64,000 nucleotides of DNA from Roseateles_B sp041905785 (GTDB lineage: Bacteria; Pseudomonadota; Gammaproteobacteria; Burkholderiales; Burkholderiaceae_C): NCBI GenBank assembly GCA_041905785.1, contig JAYRKJ010000002.1:62001-126000 (forward strand), given 5' to 3'. Positions within the stretch are counted from its first letter, which is position 1. Every line of letters starts with the position of its first letter. Both the position numbers and the translations under genes were made by a program. The notes beneath the pieces are model-generated. The model ran no database searches, was not told the origin of the DNA, and saw nothing but the letters and a program-made list of their open reading frames with translations. This document shows, piece by piece, positions 56,049 to 64,000 of the stretch.

Positions 56049-58856
56049 ATGTCCAACCCAGACTCGCCCCTGAACCACCCGGCCGATGCCAAAGCCCGGC
56101 CGCATGCCGCGGATCCCCACGTTTACGTGCCACAAAGCGCCTACCAGGCCGGCCCGGAGTACCGGCAGTGCGTCGAGGCCCTGCTGCCCAAGCAGTGGCG
56201 CCTGCAGGTCGGCAGCTTTTGGACGCAGGCGCTCTCGCCCATTCGTCCCATGACGGTGCAGGGATGGAAGATCCACATCTCGGCCCTGCCGGGCACGGCG
56301 GTGGAGACGCTGCGCATCGTGGCCCCCGTGTGCATGGCTCGTGGCATCGAGTTCAAGTTCGCCAGCGATTCCGCCATCCTGCTGAACCTCTTGTCCAAGA
56401 ACTGCGCTCGCCAGGCCAGCGGCAAGTTCATCACCATCTATGCACCGACGGCCCAGCAGTGCCGCCTGCTGCTGGAAGAACTGCATCCCCTGCTGCGCGA
56501 CAAGGCCGGGCCGTATGTCCTCTCAGACCGGCGCTACAAGGATTCCCAGGTGCTGCACTACCGCTATGGCGGTTTCCACACCCTGGTTGAGGAAAGCGCC
56601 AATGGCGCCCGCAAGATGTGCATCCTGGGCGAGGAGTACGCCTACACCGAGGACGTACGCGCCCCGCGCTTCACCCTGCCTGACTTTGTGCAGGACGTGA
56701 TCACGGATGCGCCCGCTGCCGCACCTGCCAGCCCGGCTGATGCGCCGACCCCGGCTCCCGCCAAGGACCGGGTGGCCCAGGCCGTGTTCGGCGGCAAATA
56801 CAAGATTGAATCTGTGATTCGATTCTCGAATGCCGGGGGCGTCTATCTGGCAAAAAATATCGAAACTGAAGAGGCCCTGATCATCAAGGAGGCCCGTCCG
56901 TATATCGGCATGGACGGTTTTGGTGTCGATAACACGGTCCGGCTCAAGAAAGAGCACCGGATTCTCTCCAAGATTGCGAAGGAGGGTATCGCGCCCATTC
57001 CAGAAGACATATTCCAGGAGTGGGAGCATATATTTCTCCCGATTGAGAAAATACCTGGCCGGACCCTGCGCGAGCATGTGCTCAGCACCTTGCCCCTGAT
57101 CCACAACGACAACAGCGCCGAGCAGGTGCAGACCTGGATGCAGGACTGTGTGCGTCTGATGGTCCGCCTGATGGAGTGCGTGGCAGTGCTGCACCGCCAT
57201 GGTGTCGTGTTCGGCGACTTGTCGCTCAACAACGTGATGGTGGATCCCGACACCCTGGCGCTGCGCCTCATCGACTTCGAGGGCGCCTTCGAGCCTGGGG
57301 TCGACGCGCCCTGCAACATGTTCACGCCGGGCTACGGCCGTCCGGAGCGCACTGAGCGCCATGGCATTGACTTTGCGGACGACCTCTACGCCCTGGGCTG
57401 CGTGATGCTGGCCATGTTGGCGCCCAACCCGACCGTGAACCAGCTCAGTGCGGATTACGCCCGAGACTTTGCTGCCGCCGTGCAGGCCGAGACCGGGCTG
57501 CCGCAGCCCTACATCGACTGCATGATGCAGTTGCTGAACGATCCCCAGGTCGAGCTGTCCGCCTGCATCGCCACGCTGAAGACCATCTCTTGGGGCGAGG
57601 CCCGTGCTCGCCAGCTGGACACCCTGCCGGCCGAGCCCGACATCGACTTCTGCAGCCAGACCGTGCAGGGCGTGTTCCGCTACCAGGACCAGGTGATGGA
57701 CGTTCGGCAGCCGGAGCGCGTGTTTCCGGTGGCCTCCAAGCTCAGCGACCCCCTGGCGGTGGACCGCGGCATGCTCGGCATCGCCCATGCCCGGCACCAG
57801 GTGCAGGGCCGGATTCCCGAGGCCTTGAGTGACTGGATTCAGCGCCGCTTCAGCACCCAGGCGCCGCGTTCCGGCCTGATGAACGGCCTCAGTGGCACGG
57901 CCTGGGTTCTGGCGGACCTGGGTTTCGAGTCGCAAGCCCGGGCGGCCCTGAAGGCGGCAGGCATGCACACCCTGCTGTTCCAGAACATGTCCCTGGGCTA
58001 TGGTGTGGCCGGCTACGGCCTGAGCCAGCTGCGCTTCTGGACCCTCACCAAGGAGGTCAGCCATCTGCGCGAAGCGCGCAAGATGGCCGACATCCTCTGC
58101 GAGGCTGCGCTGGTCCGGCCCGAAGGCTTGGCCTGGGAAGACCCCGATGGCGCGCAGGGCGCCGCCCTGGGCTGGATGGAGGGGGCCAGTGGCATCGCGC
58201 TCTTCCTGCTCTACGCCTTTTGCGTAACCGGTGATGCCCGCTACCTGAAGACCGGCGAGCTGGGGCTCCAGTTCGATCTCGCGCACGGACGCGAAGCTGG
58301 GCAGTCCTATGGCTTCGCCCGGCGCAGCCTGGCCTCCGACCGCATCCTGATGCCCTACCTAGAGCATGGCGCAGCCGGGGTGGGCACGGTGGCGTTGCGC
58401 TACCTGGCTGTCACGGGGCAGGCCCGCTACGCGGAGTTCGCGGCACGCATCAAGTCCTCGGTGGCGCACAAGTTCGCCGTCCTGCCGGGTTTGTTCACGG
58501 GCCTGTCCGGCCTGGGCAACTACCTGCTGGATGCCTACCAGTTCCTCCAGGATCCCAGCTACCTGCGCCTGGCCCATCGCGCCGCACAAGGCGTCAAGCT
58601 CTTCCATGTCCCGCGGGGTGAGGGCTCGGCCTTCCCCGGCTTCGACCAGGGCAAGCTGACCTGTGACTACGCCGACGGCTCAGCGGGCATCGTGCTCTTC
58701 CTGCACCGCCTGCTCAGTGGCACAGGCAATTTCAACTTCGTGCTGGATGGCCTGCTGGAACAAGGGCGCGTCCTGGCTCAGTCGGGCGCAGCTGGGGTGT
58801 CGCCGCTGTCTGTCAGCCGCGCGGCAACGGCCGAGTCTGTCCTGCAATCAGCCTGA
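56049..58856 (+). CDS. Class III lanthionine synthetase LanKC
   Basis: A 935-residue three-domain enzyme. The lyase-like N-terminal domain (about 25-210) has YRQCVEALLPKQW, QGWKIHISA, SGKFITIYAP and SDRRYKDSQVLHYRYGGF. After a Pro/Ala linker (221-240) comes a kinase domain with the ATP Lys in LIIKEARP (K280), GDLSLNNVMVD (D390, N395) and LIDFEGA (D409). The LanC-like domain (about 560 to the end) has GLSGTAWVLADLG, GASGIALFL, EHGAAGVGTV and YADGSAGIVLFLH but lacks the Cys-Cys-His zinc ligands, as in class III. It phosphorylates and dehydrates Ser/Thr, then cyclises. The start could also be at 56037 or 56031. A low-GC patch covers 56795-57060. Confidence 0.95.
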   Translation: MSNPDSPLNHPADAKARPHAADPHVYVPQSAYQAGPEYRQCVEALLPKQWRLQVGSFWTQALSPIRPMTVQGWKIHISALPGTAVETLRIVAPVCMARGIEFKFASDSAILLNLLSKNCARQASGKFITIYAPTAQQCRLLLEELHPLLRDKAGPYVLSDRRYKDSQVLHYRYGGFHTLVEESANGARKMCILGEEYAYTEDVRAPRFTLPDFVQDVITDAPAAAPASPADAPTPAPAKDRVAQAVFGGKYKIESVIRFSNAGGVYLAKNIETEEALIIKEARPYIGMDGFGVDNTVRLKKEHRILSKIAKEGIAPIPEDIFQEWEHIFLPIEKIPGRTLREHVLSTLPLIHNDNSAEQVQTWMQDCVRLMVRLMECVAVLHRHGVVFGDLSLNNVMVDPDTLALRLIDFEGAFEPGVDAPCNMFTPGYGRPERTERHGIDFADDLYALGCVMLAMLAPNPTVNQLSADYARDFAAAVQAETGLPQPYIDCMMQLLNDPQVELSACIATLKTISWGEARARQLDTLPAEPDIDFCSQTVQGVFRYQDQVMDVRQPERVFPVASKLSDPLAVDRGMLGIAHARHQVQGRIPEALSDWIQRRFSTQAPRSGLMNGLSGTAWVLADLGFESQARAALKAAGMHTLLFQNMSLGYGVAGYGLSQLRFWTLTKEVSHLREARKMADILCEAALVRPEGLAWEDPDGAQGAALGWMEGASGIALFLLYAFCVTGDARYLKTGELGLQFDLAHGREAGQSYGFARRSLASDRILMPYLEHGAAGVGTVALRYLAVTGQARYAEFAARIKSSVAHKFAVLPGLFTGLSGLGNYLLDAYQFLQDPSYLRLAHRAAQGVKLFHVPRGEGSAFPGFDQGKLTCDYADGSAGIVLFLHRLLSGTGNFNFVLDGLLEQGRVLAQSGAAGVSPLSVSRAATAESVLQSA

Positions 58857-58871
58857 ACCTTGGAGAACACC

Positions 58872-60176
58872 ATGAATCCGCCAAGCGCCGAGACCGCGCC
58901 GGCACAGGGCGGCGCCAAGATCCGCCTGCTGTTCCGGCAGCAGGCCGTGGACTTCCAGCGCCAGAAGCCCTATGGCACCGTGCTGCTGCTGCGGCCACTG
59001 AGCCATCGCCTGCTCACCGCGACCTTCAGCCTGTTTGCCCTGGCGCTCATTGTCTTCTTCATGGGCTTCAGCACCACGCGCAAGGCTCATGTGCAAGGCT
59101 TGCTCCTGCCGGATGCTGGCGTGATCCGCGTGCAGAGCAGCCAGGCCGGACAGCTGTCGCGGGCCTTGGTCCACGAGGGGCAGAAGGTCCGCCGCGGCGA
59201 GCTGATGTTCGTGCTCAATACCGAGCGCAGCAACGCCGATGCGGGCTCTGCCGAGCGGGCGGTGGCCGAGCTGCTGCGGCAGCGGCACAGCAGTTTTGCG
59301 CAGGAGCTGCGCCAGTCGGGCGAGCAGGCCCAGCAAAAGGCCCTGGCCCAGGCGCGCCGTGAGGAGGATCTCCAGTCGGAGCTGGGCCAGCTGGCCGGCC
59401 AGGTGAGCCTGCAACAGCAGCGCGTGTCCTTGGCCGAGCAGGCCTACCATCGCTTCGAGGAGCTGCGCGCCACAAGCTTTGTCTCGGCTGCCCTGTTGCA
59501 GGACAAGCAGGCCGAGCTCCTGGACCAGCGCCAGCGCCTGGCCGATCTTCTGCGCATGCAGCTGTCCAAGAAAAGCGAACTTTCCGGCGTGCAGGCCGAG
59601 CGCCAGGAAGGGCGCCTGCAGGCCCAGCGCGAGGCTCAGGCTTTGCAGCGCAGCGCGGCCGCTGTTGAACAGGAACTGACCGAGAACGAGGCGCGCAGCC
59701 AGACCCTGATCCGCGCGCCGCAGGACGGCATCGTCACGGCCATTGGCGTCACGCCCGGGCAGGTGGTGACGCCCGCCGTGGTGCTGGCCTCGCTGCTGCC
59801 CGAGGGCGCGCAGCTGGAGGCCGAGGTGTACGCCCCCTCGCGGGCCGTGGGCTTCATCACCCCGGGGATGGACGTGCTGGTGCGCTACCAAGCGTATCCG
59901 CACCAGAAGTTCGGTCAGCACCACGCCCGGGTCAAGGAGATCACCCACACCTCAATGCCCAGCGAGGAGTTGCCTGCGGGTCTGGCCAGCGTCTTCAAGG
60001 AGAACGAGCCGCTCTACAAGATCCGGCTCAGCCTGGACCGCCAGGCCATCACCGCCTACGGCAAGGACGTGCCGCTGAAGTCCGGCATGTTGCTGGACGC
60101 CAGCGTGCAGCTGGAAACGCGCCGCCTCTACGAATGGGCCATCGAGCCCCTGTTCAGCATCACCGGGCGTCTGTGA
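58872..60176 (+). CDS. HlyD-family membrane fusion protein of the peptide exporter
   Basis: A 434-residue adaptor with one membrane helix (LLTATFSLFALALIVFFMGF), a lipoyl-like half GVIRVQSSQAGQLSRALVHEGQKV, a long Gln/Glu/Arg-rich coiled coil (about 125-285) and the second half-motif LIRAPQDGIVTAIGVTPGQVV. It bridges the C39 ABC transporter to an outer-membrane channel, as CvaA and RaxA do. No TolC-type gene is in the window, so a housekeeping channel is probably used. The ATG at 58872 has GGAGA upstream. It lies 15 bases after lanKC and 31 before the transporter. Confidence 0.92.
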   Translation: MNPPSAETAPAQGGAKIRLLFRQQAVDFQRQKPYGTVLLLRPLSHRLLTATFSLFALALIVFFMGFSTTRKAHVQGLLLPDAGVIRVQSSQAGQLSRALVHEGQKVRRGELMFVLNTERSNADAGSAERAVAELLRQRHSSFAQELRQSGEQAQQKALAQARREEDLQSELGQLAGQVSLQQQRVSLAEQAYHRFEELRATSFVSAALLQDKQAELLDQRQRLADLLRMQLSKKSELSGVQAERQEGRLQAQREAQALQRSAAAVEQELTENEARSQTLIRAPQDGIVTAIGVTPGQVVTPAVVLASLLPEGAQLEAEVYAPSRAVGFITPGMDVLVRYQAYPHQKFGQHHARVKEITHTSMPSEELPAGLASVFKENEPLYKIRLSLDRQAITAYGKDVPLKSGMLLDASVQLETRRLYEWAIEPLFSITGRL

Positions 60177-60207
60177 CGCTGCCAGGGCATCCGGACGAGG
60201 ACCGAAC

Positions 60208-62343
60208 ATGCAAGCCATCCACACACTCAACTTTTCCCTGTTCCAGGGGCGCCGCCTGCCGCTGCTGCTGCAAACCGAATCCGCCGAGTGCGGCCTGGCC
60301 AGCCTGGCCATGATTGCCGGCTACTGGGGCTACGAGGTGGACCTGGCCAGCCTGCGCCGCCGCTTCAACGTCTCGATCAAGGGCACGACCATCAAGGGCG
60401 TGGCCGAAATTGCCGAGGCCATGGGCCTGCAGGCGCGTGCCCTGCGCCTGGAGATGAAGAATCTTCCCGACCTCAAGCTGCCCTGCGTTTTGCACTGGAA
60501 CATGAACCACTTCGTGGTGCTGCGTTCGGTCGGTGCCAACCGGGCCCTGATTCACGATCCGGCGGTGGGTGAGCGCAGTTTGACTCTGGAGGAGTTCTCG
60601 AACTACTTCACCGGCGTGGCGCTTGAGCTATCGCCGGGAAGTCGCTTCGAGAAGCGCGTTGAGAAGCAGCGCTACAGCCTGCTGTCCCTGATGGGGCGGG
60701 TGCGCGGCCTGCGTGCCGGGTTGCTGCAGCTGCTCACCCTGGGCCTGGTGCTGCAGCTGCTGGGCCTGATCGCTCCCTTCTACCTGCAATGGGTGGTGGA
60801 CGAGGCCCTGCTGGCCGCGGACCGAGATATGGTCACCGTGCTGGGCATCGGCTTTGCCCTGCTGGTCCTGTTGCAGACCGCGGTGGGACTGACCCGCTCC
60901 TGGATGACGACCACGCTCGCCACGGATCTGAACTTCCAGTGGTTCAACAACGCTTTCGCGCATCTGATGCGCCTGCCACTGCCCTACTTCGAGAAGCGGC
61001 ACACCGGGGACATCGCCTCGCGTTTCGGCTCCATCCAGGCCATCCAGCGGCGCCTGACCTCGCAGTTCGTAGAAGGCCTGATCGACGGCGTGATGGTGCT
61101 GGGCACCCTGGGCCTGATGCTGCTGTACAGCCCGCGGCTGAGCGCTGTGGCCGGCGTCGCCGTGGGGCTCTACGTCCTGCTGCGCTGGGCCATCTATCAC
61201 GCACTCAAGGCCGCGACAGCCGAGCAGATCGTGCATGCAGCCAAGCAGCAGACCCATTTCATGGAGTCGGTGCGCGGGGTGCAGAGCGTGCGTCTGTTCG
61301 GCCGCGGCGGCGAGCGCTGCCAGAGCTGGATGAACAAGCTGGCGGACCAGTTCAATGCCGAGCTGCGCATCGCCAAGCTGTCGGTGTCCTACGAGACGGC
61401 TCAGCAATTCCTGTTCAACTTCGAGCGGGTGGTCGTGGTCTGGATGGCGGCCCTGCTGGTGGTCGACAACGCTCTGTCCGTGGGCATGATGTTCGCGTTC
61501 CTGAGCTACAAGGACCAGTTCAGCCAGCGCATGTCGGGCCTGGTGGACAAGCTCTTCGAGTTCCGCATGCTGATGCTGCACGGCGACCGCGTGGCCGACA
61601 TCGTGATGACCGAGGCTGAGTCGGACGCGCTGGAATCCGACGTGGCCGTGGACAGTCTGGAGCCGTCCATCGAGTTCCAAAACCTTGGCTTCCGCTACTC
61701 GGACAGCGAACCCTTCGTGCTGCGTGGCCTGAACCTGAGCATCCCGGCCGGGCAAAGCATTGCCATCACCGGCGCCTCGGGCAGCGGCAAGACCACCCTG
61801 GTCAAGCTGTTGTTGGGCCTGCTGGAGCCGACCGAGGGTGAGATCCTGGTGGGTGGGGTGGCGGTCAAGCGAGTCGGCATGGCCCATTTCCGGACCCTGC
61901 TGGGGACCGTGATGCAGGACGACTGCCTGTTCGCCGGCTCGCTGGCCGAGAACATCTGCTTCTTTGCACCCGACCCGGACATGCACCGCATCCAGGCCTG
62001 CGCCCGCCAGGCCGCGATCGAGGACGACATCCTCGCCATGCCCATGCGCTACAACACCCTGGTCGGTGACATCGGCTCCGGCCTGTCCGGCGGGCAGAAG
62101 CAGCGCATCCTGCTGGCCCGAGCGCTCTACCGCAATCCGCGCATCCTGGTCCTGGACGAGGCCACCAGCCATCTGGACTTGAACAGTGAGCGTGCCGTGA
62201 ATGCCGCCGTGCAGAAGGCCGAGCTGACTCGCATCATCGTGGCCCACCGGCCCGAGACCATTGCGATGGCCGATCGCGTCGTCTGCATGCATCAGGGGCA
62301 GCTGCGCGAAGACAGCCAGCTGGGCCAGGGGCGGCGCGCATGA
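60208..62343 (+). CDS. C39-peptidase ABC exporter for the lanthipeptides
   Basis: A 711-residue fused protease-exporter of the CvaB/RaxB type. The N-terminal C39 peptidase has Gln22, Cys28 (QTESAECGLASLAMIAGYWG), His101 (NMNHFVVL) and Asp117 (IHDPAVG), so it should be active and cut leaders at Gly-Gly or Gly-Ala. Membrane helices fill about 160-440. The ATPase has GASGSGKTTL, LSGGQKQRILLARAL and ILVLDEATSHLD. It removes the leader while pumping the modified peptide out. Class III systems of actinomycetes usually lack such a fused protease. GAGGA precedes the ATG. Last gene of the operon. Confidence 0.96.
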   Translation: MQAIHTLNFSLFQGRRLPLLLQTESAECGLASLAMIAGYWGYEVDLASLRRRFNVSIKGTTIKGVAEIAEAMGLQARALRLEMKNLPDLKLPCVLHWNMNHFVVLRSVGANRALIHDPAVGERSLTLEEFSNYFTGVALELSPGSRFEKRVEKQRYSLLSLMGRVRGLRAGLLQLLTLGLVLQLLGLIAPFYLQWVVDEALLAADRDMVTVLGIGFALLVLLQTAVGLTRSWMTTTLATDLNFQWFNNAFAHLMRLPLPYFEKRHTGDIASRFGSIQAIQRRLTSQFVEGLIDGVMVLGTLGLMLLYSPRLSAVAGVAVGLYVLLRWAIYHALKAATAEQIVHAAKQQTHFMESVRGVQSVRLFGRGGERCQSWMNKLADQFNAELRIAKLSVSYETAQQFLFNFERVVVVWMAALLVVDNALSVGMMFAFLSYKDQFSQRMSGLVDKLFEFRMLMLHGDRVADIVMTEAESDALESDVAVDSLEPSIEFQNLGFRYSDSEPFVLRGLNLSIPAGQSIAITGASGSGKTTLVKLLLGLLEPTEGEILVGGVAVKRVGMAHFRTLLGTVMQDDCLFAGSLAENICFFAPDPDMHRIQACARQAAIEDDILAMPMRYNTLVGDIGSGLSGGQKQRILLARALYRNPRILVLDEATSHLDLNSERAVNAAVQKAELTRIIVAHRPETIAMADRVVCMHQGQLREDSQLGQGRRA

Positions 62344-62377
62344 AGGCCGTCCTTCGCCGGTTCGTTGTGCAGGGGCC

Positions 62378-62403
62378 AAAAAATGGCCACCGCGAGGGTG
62401 GCC
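62378..62403 (-). terminator. Intrinsic terminator of luxI-type gene
   Basis: On the minus strand GGCCACC (62403-62397) and GGTGGCC (62391-62385) form a stem followed by ATTTTTT. It lies 48 bases past the synthase stop, between the convergent genes. Confidence 0.8.
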
Positions 62404-62450
62404 TGAACGAGAGAGAGCAAGGGTTGGGCCCGGCTGCCGGGCAGCGCGGA

Positions 62451-63098
62451 TCAGCAGGCTTGAAGAGCTGGCGTCGCGGGCGCGCGCAGGGCGGTCAGGG
62501 CGATAGCTGGATGGTGCGATTCGGGGCTGGCGCCCAGGGCGGCCAGGGTCTTTTCATTGAACTCGATCAGGGCCGCAACCAGCAGCTGCTGGCCGTGGCG
62601 CACTGGCGGGCCCATGCGGCGGATGTCCACACCCCAGCGCATCGCCAGGCGCTCGATCGCCACGGATGTGCAGAACACCAGGCGTTGGGCGCCATGGCGG
62701 GCGGCTGTGCGGATGGCTTGCAGCAGCACCTGCTTGCCCACCAGCAGGTCGGCATGGGCGTCGGCCGGGCCATGGGTGTTCATGGCCGCGTAGCGCGACA
62801 GCTCCCAGACAGCAGCGTCGCGTGGAAGCGGGTTGCCGCCCAGCAGTTGCGGAAAGAGCTCCGCCAGCAGATAGGGCCCCGTGGTAGGAAGCAGGCGTGC
62901 ATAACCTATCAGATGGCCGTCTTCGCTCCGGGCTGCCAGGTGCAAGGCTTGCGGAATGTCGAACTGGTCCTGGTCGTGTCCCACGGGGCAAGGCAGCTCC
63001 CAACCCAGGTGGCCGACGAAGACTTCGTAGCGGTAGGCCGCCAGTTCTGCGCGGGACGCCCCACTCAGGGCGAGGTCGGCGTGGCATTCAAGCTTCAT
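62451..63098 (-). CDS. LuxI-type acyl-homoserine-lactone synthase
   Basis: A 215-residue autoinducer synthase that joins S-adenosylmethionine and an acyl carrier. The conserved LuxI residues are all present: Arg23, Phe27 and Trp33 (YRYEVFVGHLGWELP), Asp44 and Asp47 (DQDQFD), Arg68 (GYARLLPT), Phe82 (AELFP), Glu99 and Arg102 (WELSRYA). The ATG at 63098 has a strong GGAGGAG. A lux-box-like dyad sits on its promoter, so positive feedback is likely. The 25-residue Ala-rich tail is extra. The acyl chain cannot be predicted safely. Confidence 0.95.
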   Translation of the reverse strand: MKLECHADLALSGASRAELAAYRYEVFVGHLGWELPCPVGHDQDQFDIPQALHLAARSEDGHLIGYARLLPTTGPYLLAELFPQLLGGNPLPRDAAVWELSRYAAMNTHGPADAHADLLVGKQVLLQAIRTAARHGAQRLVFCTSVAIERLAMRWGVDIRRMGPPVRHGQQLLVAALIEFNEKTLAALGASPESHHPAIALTALRAPATPALQAC

Positions 63099-63141
63099 AT
63101 GCTCCTCCGTGGATGGAGATCCAGGTTTTGGGATGGAGCGG

Positions 63142-63188
63142 ATTTCAGTCGCTGGGCGCCTGGCACACAACTAACAGATGTGATAGGC
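63142..63188 (-). promoter_or_regulatory. Lux-box-like dyad and promoter of the luxI-type gene
   Basis: AACTAACAGATGTGATAGGC (63169-63188) fits CTANCANATNTGNTAG, a CT-N12-AG dyad, and shares AACTA-x-CAGAT with the box before the lanthipeptide genes. On the minus strand it overlaps by two bases a -35 TTGTGT (63170-63165). After 17 bases comes the -10 TGAAAT (63147-63142). The predicted leader RNA is about 37 bases. Confidence 0.75.
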
Positions 63189-63377
63189 CGGGGCCGCCGG
63201 TCCTGTCGCTACAGTTGCGTCCAGGATGGTCTCGATGCCATCCCAGGCGCACCTGGCCGCTTGCTGCGGGCGGCGCGGGTGGGTCAATGGGGATCCTGAA
63301 CTTAGAAAGAGAAAGGCGGGCCGTTCAGTGCTGGGGGCAGGCAACATCATGCCGGTCTCCAGGCAATGGCCTGACAC

Positions 63378-63776
63378 ATGAACATCGACTATTACCTGAG
63401 ATTACAGCCTGAGGCATTGACGCACCTGAGTCTGCGCCATCTGGAGTCCCATGTGGACCTGGAGTTGACGCGGCCGCCCAGGCCACAGGAGCGCGAAGGT
63501 GCCTGGCTGACAGAGGACATCGGCGGCTACACCGAATGGGTGGACGCAGATGGGGCCGGCTATTCCCTGGGTTGGGACTGGTACGTGCAAGCGCCCGCGG
63601 GTGGCCTGGCCGTCAGGCAGCATTCCATCCGGACCAACATCATGCTGGTGGATTGCGTCGGTGGCGACCTCGGCCGCGCGCAGACCGAACAGGTGCTGCT
63701 GGACTGGCTGCAGCGTTGGGATTGGAAGGAGCAGGTGCTGGCTGCCTTGCGCGCCGACGGTTGCGACATTAGGTAG
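63378..63776 (+). CDS. Small protein beside luxI/luxR, DUF4902/RsaM-like candidate
   Basis: A 132-residue acidic protein with several Trp (GYSLGWDWYVQAP, LLDWLQRWDWKEQV) and no membrane or signal segment. Size, acidity and position between luxI and luxR genes match the RsaM/DUF4902 proteins that tune quorum sensing in Burkholderia and Pseudomonas. This assignment rests mainly on context and general pattern. The ATG at 63378 has no clear ribosome site. A small hairpin CAGGC-AATG-GCCTG (63360-63373) lies directly before it and might limit translation. Confidence 0.55.
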   Translation: MNIDYYLRLQPEALTHLSLRHLESHVDLELTRPPRPQEREGAWLTEDIGGYTEWVDADGAGYSLGWDWYVQAPAGGLAVRQHSIRTNIMLVDCVGGDLGRAQTEQVLLDWLQRWDWKEQVLAALRADGCDIR

Positions 63777-63871
63777 TTACCTTAGGTTTGCCCCAGTAGC
63801 CAGCCGGTCGCACTGTTGGCACGCTAGCGGCTTTTCATCCACGAGAGGGCCGCGACCCGGCCTTGCGCGCC

Positions 63872-64000
63872 ATGAAATGCTGGCAAAGCGAGCAGTTGCG
63901 TCTGATTGGCAATGCGTCCAGCACGCAGGAGACCTTCGATACGGTGCTGGCAGAGGCGCATCGCATCGGCTTCACGTATTGCTCCTTCGGCATGAAGGGC
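63872..64000 (+). CDS. LuxR-type quorum-sensing regulator, N-terminal part
   Basis: The first 43 codons are present and the gene runs out of the window. The helix QETFDTVLAEAHRIGFTYCSFGM is the opening of the autoinducer-binding domain of LuxR proteins (A-x-x-G-F-x-Y-C-x-[FY]-G). The DNA-binding half is outside the window. With the luxI-type gene and two lux-box-like sites it forms a likely complete quorum-sensing circuit. Confidence 0.8.
   Translation, partial: MKCWQSEQLRLIGNASSTQETFDTVLAEAHRIGFTYCSFGMKG

Noticed and set aside
56049..58856. Class II LanM or class IV LanL synthetase
   Set aside because: The presence of a lyase-like plus kinase arrangement rules out LanM, and the cyclase domain lacks the zinc-binding Cys/His residues expected of LanL, leaving class III.
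63209..63224. CTACAGTTGCGTCCAG as a third lux box, for the RsaM-like gene
   Set aside because: It fits CT-N12-AG but has almost no internal symmetry and does not match the inner CA-N-AT-N-TG core of the two good sites, so chance is likely.

Overview
The window reads as a chromosomal segment of a high-GC betaproteobacterium of the order Burkholderiales, probably near Roseateles, Mitsuaria, Pelomonas or Rubrivivax. This rests on base composition, codon use and gene order (gatCAB beside mreBCD-mrdA-rodA; recA-recX; sucCD; a TerC gene; type IV pilin with O-linked glycosylation ligases; moaC). The genus is inference. I saw no rRNA, tRNA, insertion sequence, prophage or CRISPR array.

Layout. 1-9.3 kb: end of an upstream gene, metallo-hydrolase, DUF4382 lipoprotein, small lipoprotein, MFS exporter, beta-helix protein with a palindrome-rich upstream region, and an NAD-salvage unit (pncB and a nicotinamidase-like gene) divergent from an NrtR-type regulator with a 25-bp operator-like palindrome between them. 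9.3-20.8 kb: diguanylate cyclase, chemoreceptor, two MerR-type circuits (one for DUF2938/flavodoxin/DUF2798, one for a heavy-metal P-type ATPase with a huge His-Glu/His-Ala repeat), lactonase-fold hydrolase, peptide transporter, exonuclease III. 20.8-38.2 kb: TonB-dependent receptor, pyrE, gatCAB, cell-shape operon mreBCD-mrdA-rodA, TctE/TctD-like two-component pair, recA with a LexA box. 38.2-47.2 kb: recX with a large insertion, sucCD, TerC protein, then a Ser/Thr kinase, PP2C phosphatase, FHA protein and cyclic-nucleotide phosphodiesterase-like gene in a row. 47.2-55.2 kb: pilA with a sigma-54 promoter and upstream inverted repeat, two O-antigen-ligase/PglL-like membrane proteins, moaC, M48 protease, a small membrane protein, and a TerC/Alx gene behind a yybP-ykoY (manganese) riboswitch.

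The most notable region is 55.25-64.0 kb. Two small peptides (55409-55615 and 55727-55930) share a class III lanthipeptide leader box (VL-x-LQDL-D/E) and together carry four copies of W-S-x-x-S-x-x-C, the Ser-x2-Ser-x2-Cys pattern from which class III enzymes make labionin or lanthionine rings. They are followed by a three-domain LanKC synthetase, an HlyD-type membrane fusion protein and an ABC transporter with an N-terminal C39 leader peptidase, so synthesis, leader removal and export are all encoded in one direction. Convergent to this operon lies a LuxI-type acyl-homoserine-lactone synthase, then a small DUF4902/RsaM-like candidate and the start of a LuxR-type regulator cut by the window end.

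Upstream of the first precursor and upstream of luxI there are matching 20-bp CT-N12-AG lux-box-like dyads, in each case overlapping a possible -35 element by two bases with the same 17-bp spacing to a possible -10. The simplest reading is an acyl-homoserine-lactone-controlled, Gram-negative class III lanthipeptide system, an uncommon combination that deserves direct testing.
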